Shown here: piece by piece, positions 48,693 to 56,665 of the stretch
Position numbering within the stretch: the first letter of the stretch is position 1
Layout: each line of letters starts with the position of its first letter
From: Massilia soli
GTDB lineage: Bacteria; Pseudomonadota; Gammaproteobacteria; Burkholderiales; Burkholderiaceae_D
Direction of reading: 5' to 3'
NCBI RefSeq assembly: GCF_016809835.1
Contig: NZ_JAFBIL020000005.1
Location: 124,001-188,000 of the forward strand
Length of the DNA stretch: 64,000 nucleotides
Notes under the pieces: model-generated
Seen by the model: the letters and a program-made list of their open reading frames with translations, nothing else
The model's database searches: none
What the model was told of the DNA's origin: nothing
Program-made: the position numbers and the translations under genes

Positions 48693-49442
48693 ATGGGTAA
48701 GCTGGACGGTAAAGTAGCGGTGATCACAGGCGCCAACAGCGGCATCGGGCTGGCGACGGCCAAGCGCTTCGCGCAGGAAGGCGCGCTGGTATTCATGACC
48801 GGCCGGCGCCAGCAAGCGCTTGACGCGGCAGTGGCCGAGGTCGGCGAACGGGCACGCGGCATCCAGGGCGACATCGCCAACCTGGCCGACCTCGACCGCC
48901 TGTTCGAGGCCGTCAGGCGCGAGGTCGGCAGCATCGACGTGCTGTTTGCCAATGCGGGGGGCGGTGAATTTGCGGCGCTGGCCGACGTTACCGAGGACCA
49001 TTTCGACAGCACTTTCGCGACGAATGTCAAAGGCACGCTGTTTACGGTGCAGAAGGCCTTGCCACTGCTAAAGGACGGCGCATCGGTGATCTTGACCGGC
49101 TCGACCAGCGCGACGACCGGCATTCCGGCATTCAGTGTCTATAGCGCCAGCAAGGCAGCGATCCGCAATTTCGCACGCGGCTGGATCCTCGACCTGGCGC
49201 CGCGCAAGATCCGCGTCAACGTGCTGGTGCCCGGCTCGACATCGACACCCGGATGGCACGACTTGGCGCCGAATGATGCAATCAACCAGGAGATGATCAG
49301 GATGGTGGAAGCGGCCACGCCGCTGGGACGACTGGGCGACCCGGCCGAAGTGGCCAGCGCGGCCCTGTTCCTGGCGTCCGATGAAAGCAGCTTCGTCAAT
49401 GGAAGCGAGCTGTTCGTCGATGGCGGCGCAGCGCAAATTTAG
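48693..49442 (+). CDS. Short-chain dehydrogenase/reductase
   Basis: 249 aa from the ATG at 48693 (GGAG 6 nt upstream; a TTG at 48681 is also in frame). Classical SDR: cofactor motif TGANSGIG near 14, NAGGGEF near 87, catalytic Ser in TGSTSATTG and YSASK (Tyr/Lys), then PGSTSTPGW and a C-terminal DGGA. GRRQQALDAA after strand 2 has the Arg pair that favours NADPH. The substrate is unknown. Divergent from the HxlR regulator, its likely controller; such pairs often handle quinones or aldehydes. Confidence 0.92.
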   Translation: MGKLDGKVAVITGANSGIGLATAKRFAQEGALVFMTGRRQQALDAAVAEVGERARGIQGDIANLADLDRLFEAVRREVGSIDVLFANAGGGEFAALADVTEDHFDSTFATNVKGTLFTVQKALPLLKDGASVILTGSTSATTGIPAFSVYSASKAAIRNFARGWILDLAPRKIRVNVLVPGSTSTPGWHDLAPNDAINQEMIRMVEAATPLGRLGDPAEVASAALFLASDESSFVNGSELFVDGGAAQI

Positions 49443-49503
49443 TCCACGCCATACCGAGGGCCGGCGGCTGCCGCTACCCTCTCCAAGCTGGCGGTACCGG
49501 CAG

Positions 49504-49558
49504 GCCGGCACGGGGAAGTGCCGGCGCATTCGCCGCGCGGCGCGCCCAAGGCGCCGCG
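49504..49558. terminator. two GC-rich hairpins between convergent SDR and phasin genes
   Basis: Two perfect 8-bp stems stand in tandem: GCCGGCAC/GTGCCGGC (49504-49525, 6-nt loop) and CGCGGCGC/GCGCCGCG (49536-49558, 7-nt loop). Neither has a T-tract, so Rho-independent termination is doubtful, but they sit where both transcripts must end. Confidence 0.4.
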
Positions 49559-49567
49559 ACGGCCAGC

Positions 49568-50197
49568 TTATTCCCTGCGCGCGCCGGCCGAGCTGCCCTT
49601 GCCTGCCTGGCTGCCACTCTGGACCGGGATGTTGCCTTGCATTTCGCTCTGGCTCGCGCTGCCCTGGGCGCTGCCGGCGCCGCCGCTCTGCATGCTGGCG
49701 CCGCCGCGCATCTGCTCGCCGTCACCACGCATCTGGCCATCGCCGGTGCGGAACGGGTCGGTGAACTTACGCATGGTTTCCTGCTGGTTGCGCATGCTGC
49801 GGTCGGTTTCTTCCGATGCCACGCGGGCGACTTCGTCAGCCAGTGCGCGCGCGGTGCGGGTGGTTTCCTGCACGTGCTGCTCGGTGACACGCGCCAGTTC
49901 GACCTGGGCGTCGGCGGCCACGCGGGAAATATGCTGTTGGTAGGCACGCAGCTTTTCGGTAGCAGGCTGGGCGCGCGATGCGGTCGCGCTGATCATGTCG
50001 GTCTGGCGATCGGCGGTCAGCATCGAATTGGTGGCCAGGGTGCTTTCTTCCAGCATGGTCTGGGTCAGCTGGATGTTCAGGTCGCACAGTTGCTGGAACG
50101 AACGGAACAGCGATTTGGACATGTCGTTCATGAACGCTGCCTGCGCTTCGAAATGGCTACGGACTGCTGGCGTGACGGATTGGGAAAATGGAAACAT
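49568..50197 (-). CDS. Phasin family protein
   Basis: 209 aa from the ATG at 50197 (GAGG upstream); the open frame extends to 50389 without coding character. Residues about 1-125 are the amphipathic helical phasin region (VRSHFEAQAAFMNDMSKSL, RAYQQHISRVAADAQVELAR), which coats polyhydroxyalkanoate granules. The C-terminal 60 residues are Gly/Ser/Gln/Met-rich and low-complexity. The presence of a phasin suggests the organism stores polyhydroxybutyrate. A candidate FNR-type site lies about 190 nt upstream. Confidence 0.85.
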   Translation of the reverse strand: MFPFSQSVTPAVRSHFEAQAAFMNDMSKSLFRSFQQLCDLNIQLTQTMLEESTLATNSMLTADRQTDMISATASRAQPATEKLRAYQQHISRVAADAQVELARVTEQHVQETTRTARALADEVARVASEETDRSMRNQQETMRKFTDPFRTGDGQMRGDGEQMRGGASMQSGGAGSAQGSASQSEMQGNIPVQSGSQAGKGSSAGARRE

Positions 50198-50382
50198 TAG
50201 AGTCGCCTCATTAGTTAGTGTGAACATGACAGCGAAGGGGAACACACGCAACCGGAAATGGTGCGCCGTGTGCCGCCCCGCGACGGGAAGTGAGAAGACT
50301 GCATTGCCTGTCGATCGGGGTCGACCGCGGCAGATCGTCTTCAGCACGAACTGCAAGGCTAGGCCTCTGCGCCCATCGCGAC

Positions 50383-50396
50383 TTGACAAAGATCAA
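50383..50396. promoter_or_regulatory. candidate FNR/Anr box
   Basis: TTGACAAAGATCAA (TTGATCTTTGTCAA on the minus strand) matches the FNR consensus TTGAT-N4-ATCAA with one mismatch. It lies in the 257-nt gap between the phasin start and the KtrB stop, about 190 nt upstream of the phasin start codon, a distance that allows activation from a promoter between them. Confidence 0.5.
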
Positions 50397-50454
50397 ACGT
50401 CTCCGGGCGCGGACGAAAACGGATCAGGCCGTACAGTCGTGCAATTTTTTCCCG

Positions 50455-51813
50455 TTATCCGATGTTGACACGGCCGCTAGGGTATTGAATGGCGGCGCTG
50501 CGCCGCGTTGCGAGGAGGAAGGCAATCGTCAGCGGCCCGACCCGGCCAATCAGCATCATCAGGATCACCAGGCCCTGCCCGGCCGCGCTGAGATTCGGGG
50601 TGAGCCCCCGTGACAGGCCGGAGGTGGCGAACGCGGACACGCCTTCGAAAGCGATGTCGAGGAAGTCGCCGCGCTCGGTGATCGACAGCAGGAAGACGCC
50701 GATCAGCACGCCAAACACCGAAATGGTCGAGATCGCCAGTGCGCGCAGGATCACGGTCGAATCGAGGCTGCGCCCGAAGACCACCGGCTGGTGGTCGGCG
50801 CGCAGGAAGGAGCGGGTCGCCAGCACCAGCACGATGAAGGTGCCCAGCTTGATGCCGCCGGCGGTCGAGCCGCTGCCGCCGCCAATGAACATCAGTACCA
50901 TGGTCAGCAAGGAGGTCGCGGGCTGCATCCCGGCCACATCGAGCGTGTTGAAGCCGGCGCTGCGCGGCGCCGCGCCATGGAACCATGCCACCCACAGCTT
51001 GTCACCCAGGCTGGACAACTGGCCAAGGGTGGCCGGGTTGCCGTATTCGAGGGCCAGCACCGCCAGCATGGCGACCAGATTGAGCACCAGGGTGCCGACC
51101 AGCATGACCTTGGTGTGCAGAGCGTATTCGCGGAAACGGCGCTTGCGGATCACGTCGGCAATCACCACGAAGCCCAGCCCGCCGCTAATGAACAACGACG
51201 AGATGACGATATTGACCAGCGGATGGCCCGAGTAGGCAACCAGGCTGTCGGCGCGCAGCGCGAAGCCGGCATTGTTAAACGCCGATACGGCATGGAACAG
51301 GCTGTGGTACAGGCCCTGCCGCCATCCCAGTTCCGGCACCCACTGAATCGCCAGCAAGAATGTGCCGGCCAGTTCCATGACCGCGGTAAACCCGAACATC
51401 ATGCGCAGCAGGTGGCGCATGTCTTCCTGTCCGGGCTGGTTAAGCGCTTCGCTGATCTGGGCGCGGTGGCCGAGCGACATGCGGTCGCGCATCAGGTAGA
51501 TCACGAACATGCCAAAGGTCATCAGGCCAAGGCCGCCGGCCTGCATCAGCACCAGCAGCACGGACTGGCCGAACAAGGTGAAATGGCTACCTGTGTCGAC
51601 CACCACCAGCCCGGTCACCGTGGCGGCGGACACCGCGGTGAACGCGGCCTGGGCCCAGCTGGTGCCATGGTGGCTGGCCATCGGCAGCTTAAGCAGCAGC
51701 ATGCCGACCAGCGCCAGCCCGAGGAAGGACAGGATCAGCGCGTGCGGCGGGGTCAGCCGGCGCACGCGCTTTTCGACCAACCCGGCGAGGGTGGCGGCGG
51801 GTGCCTGCCTCAT
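50455..51813 (-). CDS. ktrB: K+ uptake channel subunit KtrB (TrkH/KtrB family)
   Basis: 452 aa with the four membrane-pore-membrane units of the family. Pore glycines are seen in AATVTGLVVVD, AFNNAGFAL, PRSAGFNTLD and FATSGLSRG. The length suits KtrB rather than the longer TrkH. It moves K+ across the inner membrane under control of the KtrA ring. The gene overlaps ktrA by ATGA (51810-51813) and is the last of the same-strand run that starts with the FMN reductase. Confidence 0.93.
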   Translation of the reverse strand: MRQAPAATLAGLVEKRVRRLTPPHALILSFLGLALVGMLLLKLPMASHHGTSWAQAAFTAVSAATVTGLVVVDTGSHFTLFGQSVLLVLMQAGGLGLMTFGMFVIYLMRDRMSLGHRAQISEALNQPGQEDMRHLLRMMFGFTAVMELAGTFLLAIQWVPELGWRQGLYHSLFHAVSAFNNAGFALRADSLVAYSGHPLVNIVISSLFISGGLGFVVIADVIRKRRFREYALHTKVMLVGTLVLNLVAMLAVLALEYGNPATLGQLSSLGDKLWVAWFHGAAPRSAGFNTLDVAGMQPATSLLTMVLMFIGGGSGSTAGGIKLGTFIVLVLATRSFLRADHQPVVFGRSLDSTVILRALAISTISVFGVLIGVFLLSITERGDFLDIAFEGVSAFATSGLSRGLTPNLSAAGQGLVILMMLIGRVGPLTIAFLLATRRSAAIQYPSGRVNIG

Positions 51814-52460
51814 AGGTACTTCGAGACCCTGCGCAGCCTTGACAGAGTGCCGAGCAGCACGATCTGGTCACCGAGTTCGAAGTGGTGTGACGGCGGCGGC
51901 GGCGCCATCACCATGCCGCGGCTGCGGATGACCAGGCACTGGATGTCGTTTTCCACGAGGTGCAAGGCCTCGATGGTCTTGCCATGCAAACACTCCGAGG
52001 CCCGCACTTCGGAGATGAACTGGTCGTCGCCGAGGTTGATGTAGTCGAGCACGTGCGGGTACGTCAGGGTGCGCGCGACCCGCAGCCCCATTTCGTGTTC
52101 CGGGTTGACGATATGGTCGGCGCCGAGTTTCTCGAGGATCTTGTAGTGGTTGGCGTTCAGGGCCTTGGCCCATACCTGGGTTGCGCCCATGTTCTTGACC
52201 ACCAGCGTGGCCAGGATATTGGCTTCGATGTCCTCGCCGATGGCGACCACGACCACATCCGACTCGTGCACGCCCAGTTCGCGCAGCACGCGCTCGTCGC
52301 GGGCGTCGGCGATCACGGTGCGGTCGAGATGGTCGGCCAGCGCGCTGACGCGCGACGGATTGGTGTCGATGCCCAGCACTTCGATCCCGAGGCGGGTCAG
52401 TTCAAGCGAGACAGTCGAACCGAACGCTCCGAGTCCGATGACGGTGGCATTACCTTTCAT
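51810..52460 (-). CDS. ktrA: K+ uptake regulatory subunit KtrA (RCK)
   Basis: 216 aa, one RCK_N and one RCK_C domain, as in KtrA (TrkA has two of each). The Rossmann motif GLGAFGSTV is at 9-17 and the acidic residue for the nucleotide ribose in GIDTNPSR; NPEHEMGLRVARTL marks the linker. It binds ATP/ADP or NAD(H) and gates KtrB. It lies 50 nt after the K+ channel gene on the same strand. Confidence 0.95.
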   Translation of the reverse strand: MKGNATVIGLGAFGSTVSLELTRLGIEVLGIDTNPSRVSALADHLDRTVIADARDERVLRELGVHESDVVVVAIGEDIEANILATLVVKNMGATQVWAKALNANHYKILEKLGADHIVNPEHEMGLRVARTLTYPHVLDYINLGDDQFISEVRASECLHGKTIEALHLVENDIQCLVIRSRGMVMAPPPPSHHFELGDQIVLLGTLSRLRRVSKYL

Positions 52461-52510
52461 GCAGTTTCCTTGTCAAACGCACAGCTGTGCGCGGCAGAAG
52501 GATAGCATGC

Positions 52511-53398
52511 TCAGTCGACCTGGTAGCGCGGCAGCGCCGTGCCGCAGTCCGAGCAGTATTTCGCCTCGGGCTCGTGGCCTTCGCTCAGGCAGGCCGGGCA
52601 GGTGCGGGTGGTGGGCAGCCGGCGCCCCATGCGCAGCGAGGCCATCTCGGCGGTCACGATGCCGGTGGGCACCGCGAGGATGCCCCAGCCGAGCAGCATC
52701 ATGAACGACGCGATCATCTTTCCCAGCGTGGTATGCGGCACCACGTCGCCATAGCCGACGGTGGTCATCGTCACGATGGCCCAGTACATCGCCATCGGAA
52801 TGCTGGTGTAGCCGTTCTCGGGGCCCTCGACGACATACATCACGGTGCCGAAAATCAGCACCGCCATCAGCACGGCCGACAGGAATACCAGGATCTTGCG
52901 CCCGCTGGCGCGCAGCGCCCGCGCCAGCATCGTGTATTCGGCCACGTAATGGGTCAGCTTGAGGATGCGGAAGATCCGCAGCAGGCGCAGGATGCGGATG
53001 TCGAGGAATACCGCCGCTTCCGGCACCAGCAGGGCGAAATAGGTGGGCAGCACCGACAGCAGGTCGATGATGCCGAAGAAACTTGTCGCATAGCGCCACG
53101 GATGGCGCACGCAAGCCAGGCGGGCGATGTATTCGGCCGAGAACAGCAGGGTGAAGCCCCACTCCAGCATGGTCATGGTGGAGCCGTGGCGCTGCCTGAT
53201 CGAGGGCACGCTGTCGGCCACCACCACGCCGATGCTCACCAGGATCAGCAGCACCAGCGCGAGGTCGAAGCGCCGCCCGGCTTTGGTGTCGGCCTCGAAG
53301 ATGATGGTGTACAGGCGGCGCCGTACCCCGGTATCGGGCTTGCCGAATTCGACAAGGGGATCGAATCCCTCCGGAATCGCTGTCGGTTTGTCGTTCAT
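52511..53398 (-). CDS. Voltage-gated-type K+ channel with C-terminal zinc ribbon
   Basis: 295 aa, six membrane helices. The S4 segment (about 133-150, LDIRILRLLRIFRILKL) carries regularly spaced Arg. The selectivity filter is TTVGYGD (212-218). The cytosolic C-terminus ends in a short zinc ribbon: Cys267, Cys270, Cys282 and Cys285 (CPAC ... CSDC). Bacterial Kv channels usually end without one, so the ribbon may hold Zn2+ and respond to thiol-reactive or redox signals. The start overlaps the stop of the VOC gene (ATGA at 53395-53398), and ktrAB follows, making a potassium-handling cluster. Confidence 0.9.
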   Translation of the reverse strand: MNDKPTAIPEGFDPLVEFGKPDTGVRRRLYTIIFEADTKAGRRFDLALVLLILVSIGVVVADSVPSIRQRHGSTMTMLEWGFTLLFSAEYIARLACVRHPWRYATSFFGIIDLLSVLPTYFALLVPEAAVFLDIRILRLLRIFRILKLTHYVAEYTMLARALRASGRKILVFLSAVLMAVLIFGTVMYVVEGPENGYTSIPMAMYWAIVTMTTVGYGDVVPHTTLGKMIASFMMLLGWGILAVPTGIVTAEMASLRMGRRLPTTRTCPACLSEGHEPEAKYCSDCGTALPRYQVD

Positions 53399-53820
53399 GG
53401 CAGGGGTGCGGCCGCCTCCCAGGCGGGCCCCTTCAGTTCCAGCGTATTGCCCTCGGGGTCGTCAAGGTAGATCGACGCGCCCTCGCCCTCGGCGCCATAG
53501 CGCGACTCGGCCGGGCCGCACGCTACGCCGCAGGCGGCCAGGTGGGCGCGGATGGCCGCCTCGTCGAACGGCTCGACCCGGAAGCAGATATGGTCGACGT
53601 TGCGCCCTTCCCTGCCCGGCGCCGCGCCGCCGCGGCGCCCGAGGTGGCCGTCGACCGCCACCAGGTCGACCAGCGCGCTGCCGGCGCGCAGCTGGACCAG
53701 GCCAACCTCGTCCCGGCGGCGCTCGACTGTGCAGCCGAGCGCCTCGCAGTAAAAGCGCACCATCGCGTCAAGGTCGGCGACGCGCAGGACGACATGGTCG
53801 ATGTGGCGGAGCTGAATCAT
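53395..53820 (-). CDS. VOC (glyoxalase/bleomycin-resistance fold) protein
   Basis: 141 aa from the ATG at 53820; an upstream in-frame start at 53865 would overlap the preceding gene more. Two beta-alpha-beta-beta-beta units are seen: RHIDHVVLRVADLDAMVRFY at the start and NVDHICFRVEPFDEAA in the middle, ending YLDDPEGNTLELKG. Metal-site candidates are the His in IDH and VDH and the Glu in LELKG. Members include glyoxalase I, dioxygenases and fosfomycin enzymes; the substrate here is unknown. It sits 7 nt after the FMN reductase gene and is coupled to the K+ channel gene. Confidence 0.87.
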   Translation of the reverse strand: MIQLRHIDHVVLRVADLDAMVRFYCEALGCTVERRRDEVGLVQLRAGSALVDLVAVDGHLGRRGGAAPGREGRNVDHICFRVEPFDEAAIRAHLAACGVACGPAESRYGAEGEGASIYLDDPEGNTLELKGPAWEAAAPLP

Positions 53821-53827
53821 TTCGGAC

Positions 53828-54379
53828 TCAATCGGCGTGGCGTTCCACCCAGGTAGCGAAGGCATCGACGAACTTCTGCAGGAAGGCGCGGGTCGAATCG
53901 TTGTTCAGCTGGTCGCCGTCGAACTGTCCGCCGATGTTGCCGAGGTAAGCTTCCGGCTGCTGCATCGCAGGCATGTTGAGGAACACCAGCGACTGGCGCA
54001 GGTGGTGGTTGGCGCCAAAGCCCGCCAGCGCGCCCGGCGACACGCTGACCACCGCGCACGGCTTGCCGTTCCATGCGCTCTGGCCGTACGGGCGCGAACC
54101 GACATCGATCGCGTTCTTCAGCACGCCAGGCACCGAGCGGTTGTATTCGGGCGTACAGAACAGCACGCCGTCGAATTGCTTGATCTTGTCGCGGAACTCG
54201 ACGTAGGTGGCAGGCGGATTGTCGTCATCGTCCTGGTTGTACATTGGCAGGTGGCCGATCTCGACGATCTCCATCTCCAGGGTGGACGGGGCCAGCAGCA
54301 TCAGGGTTTTAGCCACCTTGCGGTTGAACGATTCCTTGCGCATGCTGCCGATGATAACGGCGATCTTTCTGGTTGCCAT
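53828..54379 (-). CDS. NADPH-dependent FMN reductase / quinone reductase
   Basis: 183 aa flavodoxin-fold protein (PF03358) with AAGGA before the ATG. The phosphate-binding loop is IIGSMRKESFNRKV (10-23), and the flavin motif TPEYNRSVPGVLKNAID is near 77. Relatives (ChrR/YieF type) reduce quinones, chromate and nitro compounds with NAD(P)H, giving two-electron detoxification. First gene of the run reductase, VOC protein, K+ channel, ktrA, ktrB. Confidence 0.92.
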   Translation of the reverse strand: MATRKIAVIIGSMRKESFNRKVAKTLMLLAPSTLEMEIVEIGHLPMYNQDDDDNPPATYVEFRDKIKQFDGVLFCTPEYNRSVPGVLKNAIDVGSRPYGQSAWNGKPCAVVSVSPGALAGFGANHHLRQSLVFLNMPAMQQPEAYLGNIGGQFDGDQLNNDSTRAFLQKFVDAFATWVERHAD

Positions 54380-54446
54380 GACGTTCCTTATCGATGTCTG
54401 TAAAGAACGTTAATAGTAACCATTTTTGCATTATCGTGGAGCCAGA

Positions 54447-54752
54447 CTAGATGCGTCCGCGCCGGAAATGGGCCAAAAATGCCTGCGCCTGCGCTTTGGT
54501 CAGCACCACCACCGGGTCGCCGTGGTACACGAACAGGAACGGCCTGCCGCCGAGCCGGTCGGTCAGTTTGGCATTGACCAGGAAGCGGGTGCCGGCCGGG
54601 TACCGGGCCGGGTCGCGCATGCTGCGCGCGCACTGCACCCGCATGCTAGGCGCAAACGCCTGGCCGGCCATCGGCTGGACCGACAGGCCGCCGTGCGGGC
54701 CGGGCACGGATTCAAGGGCCACTTCGCGGTAGGCGTACAGGTCGCGTGCCAC
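54447..54752 (-). CDS. Small hypothetical protein, GTG start
   Basis: 101 aa from the GTG at 54752, 4 nt after the MFS stop, with AAGG upstream. The frame continues upstream inside the MFS gene but in a different reading frame, so the GTG is the likely start. The sequence (VARDLYAYREVALESVPGP ... RFLVNAKLTDRLGGRPFLFVY) looks like a small beta-rich soluble protein and ends FLAHFRRGRI. No family recognised. Probably cotranscribed with the MFS transporter. Confidence 0.65.
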   Translation of the reverse strand: MARDLYAYREVALESVPGPHGGLSVQPMAGQAFAPSMRVQCARSMRDPARYPAGTRFLVNAKLTDRLGGRPFLFVYHGDPVVVLTKAQAQAFLAHFRRGRI

Positions 54753-54756
54753 CGGC

Positions 54757-56025
54757 TTAGGCCTTGGCGGCGGCGGGCGCGCGCACCACCTTCGCTTCGC
54801 GGATCGGCAGGTTGACCAGCGCCGCGCCGATCGCCAGCACGATGTCGATGTACCACATCCAGGTGTAGTCGCCATAGGTGACGAACGACAGGCCGCCCAG
54901 CCAGGCCCCGAAGAAGCCGCCGATCTGGTGCGACAGCAGGGTCAGGCCGAACAAGGTGGACAGGTAGCGCATGCCGAACAGCTTGCCCACCAGGCCGGCC
55001 GTCGGCGGCACCGTGGCCAGCCACGTGAAGCCCAGCGCGGCGGCCAGCACATAGAACGTCATCGCAGTCTTCGGCGACAGCAGGTAGATGCCGATGATGA
55101 CGGCGCGCGCGGCGTAGATCCACACCAGCAGCGATTTCATGCGGTAGCGCGTGCTGAGCGCGCCGACCGTCAGGCTGCCGGCGATGTTAAACAGGCCGAT
55201 CAGCGCCAGCGCGGCCGCCGACACGCCGGCGGCCAGGTTGCACAGCGCGACTTCGCCCGGCAGGTGGGTGACCAGGAAGGCGATATGGAAGCCGCAGGTG
55301 AAGAAGCCAAGGTGCAGGCACAGGTAGCTGCGGTCGCGCATGGCGATCCTGACCTGGGCGCCAAGGCCGATGCCGGGTGCGGCAGGCGGCGGCGCCGGTA
55401 TGGCCTCGCTGGCGTCAGCGGCAGCCGCCGGCGCCGGCGCGGCCTTGCGGGTGCGCAGCGGCCAGGCCAGCGGTATCGTCAGCAAGGATGCGGCGGCCAT
55501 GGTGAACATCGCCGCGATCCAGCCGGTGCTGGCGATAATGGCCTGCATCAGCGGCGCAAACACGAACTGGCCGAACGAGCCGCCGGCATTGATGAAGCCT
55601 GCCGCGAACGGCCGCCTGTGGACTGGCAGGCGCTGCGCGGTGGCGCCGATCAGGATCGAGAAGCTGCCTGCCCCCGCGCCGGCGGCGCTCAACAAGCCCA
55701 TGGTGAGGATCAGGCCCCATTCGGACGACACGAACGGCGTGGCCGCCAGGCCCGCGGCCAGCATCACGCCGCCCATCACGATGACCCGGCCGGAACCGTA
55801 TTTGTCGGCCACCGCGCCGAACACCGGCTGCGCCGCGCCCCACATGAACTGGCCGATCGCCAGCGCGAAGCTGACGCTGGCGATGCCAAGCCCGGTCGCG
55901 GTATTGATCGGCGACAGGAACAGCCCCGAGGTCAGGCGCGCGCCCATCGTGATCATCAGGATCGCCGAGGCCGTGAGGATTAGCGCCCAGGCGGCGCGCG
56001 GGGTCATTTCGGGTTGTGTGGACAT
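54757..56025 (-). CDS. MFS transporter
   Basis: 422 aa from the ATG at 56025 (MSTQPEMTPRAAWALILTAS); the frame is open to 56121 but that part is the inverted repeat. Twelve membrane helices with a central cytosolic Ala/Pro-rich loop (about 190-220). The motif GAVADKYGSGRVIVMG between helices 2 and 3 is the MFS signature. The sequence is most like the oxalate/formate-antiporter and monocarboxylate branches, so an organic anion substrate is a guess. Followed by the small GTG-start gene. Confidence 0.88.
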   Translation of the reverse strand: MSTQPEMTPRAAWALILTASAILMITMGARLTSGLFLSPINTATGLGIASVSFALAIGQFMWGAAQPVFGAVADKYGSGRVIVMGGVMLAAGLAATPFVSSEWGLILTMGLLSAAGAGAGSFSILIGATAQRLPVHRRPFAAGFINAGGSFGQFVFAPLMQAIIASTGWIAAMFTMAAASLLTIPLAWPLRTRKAAPAPAAAADASEAIPAPPPAAPGIGLGAQVRIAMRDRSYLCLHLGFFTCGFHIAFLVTHLPGEVALCNLAAGVSAAALALIGLFNIAGSLTVGALSTRYRMKSLLVWIYAARAVIIGIYLLSPKTAMTFYVLAAALGFTWLATVPPTAGLVGKLFGMRYLSTLFGLTLLSHQIGGFFGAWLGGLSFVTYGDYTWMWYIDIVLAIGAALVNLPIREAKVVRAPAAAKA

Positions 56026-56052
56026 GGCCGGTGCGTGTTCTTGTTGTGTATC

Positions 56053-56071
56053 GGTTCCCGCCCGCGCGGGA
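56053..56071. repeat. single degenerate copy of the 58-kb REP core
   Basis: GGTTCCCGCCCGCGCGGGA differs from the core of the right arm at 58064-58088 by one base (C for T in the loop) over 19 nt, then diverges. A lone half copy upstream of the MFS gene. Confidence 0.5.
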
Positions 56072-56085
56072 GGTCTGCTCCGCCA

Positions 56086-56121
56086 ATGGGGGGCACGACG
56101 CAGGTGCGTCGTGCCCCCCAT
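56086..56121. terminator. perfect hairpin just after ispF
   Basis: A perfect 17-bp inverted repeat with a 2-nt centre (ATGGGGGGCACGACGCA, GG, then the complement) starts one base past the ispF stop. There is no T-tract. It separates ispDF from the MFS gene and may block 3' exonucleases, end transcription with Rho, or be a REP-like element. Confidence 0.6.
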
Positions 56122-56122
56122 G

Positions 56123-56638
56123 CTACGCGGTCGTCGACCGGATCAACATCGCGACCGCTTCGGCCGCCATGCCCTCCTCGCGGCCAAGGTAGCCCATCTT
56201 CTCGTTGGTCTTGGCCTTGATATTGACCTGCTGCGGCGACACACCGATGTCTTCGGCGATGCGCGACACCATCTGCGGGATATGCGGCGCCATCTTTGGC
56301 GCCTGCGCGATGATGGTCGCGTCGATGTTACCGATCGTGTAGCCGGTGGCGACGACGCGGTGCGCCACTTCGCGCAGCAAGGTGCGCGAATCGGCGCCGG
56401 CGAACATCGGGTCGGTGTCGGGGAAATGCTTGCCGATGTCGCCCAGCGCGGCCGCGCCAAGCAGCGCGTCGATCACCGCGTGCAGCAGCACGTCGGCGTC
56501 GGAGTGGCCCATCAGGCCGGTCTTGTGCGGGATCGTGACGCCGCCGACGATCAGCTTGCGGCCCTCGACAAGGGCGTGGCAGTCGTAGCCGGTGCCGATG
56601 CGGAACGGCGGGGTCGGATTGTAGGATGCTAGTGCCAT
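56123..56638 (-). CDS. ispF: 2-C-methyl-D-erythritol 2,4-cyclodiphosphate synthase
   Basis: 171 aa, normal length. Catalyses the cyclisation step of the methylerythritol phosphate route to isoprenoids, as a trimer. Metal ligands Asp and His are in GTGYDCHAL (19, 21) and a further His in [28 protein letters not shown] and [15 protein letters not shown] are diagnostic. It follows ispD by 27 nt on the same strand. Confidence 0.97.
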   Translation of the reverse strand: MALASYNPTPPFRIGTGYDCHALVEGRKLIVGGVTIPHKTGLMGHSDADVLLHAVIDALLGAAALGDIGKHFPDTDPMFAGADSRTLLREVAHRVVATGYTIGNIDATIIAQAPKMAPHIPQMVSRIAEDIGVSPQQVNIKAKTNEKMGYLGREEGMAAEAVAMLIRSTTA

Positions 56639-56665
56639 GGTTGGTTCATTCCAAGTGTGAGGTCG

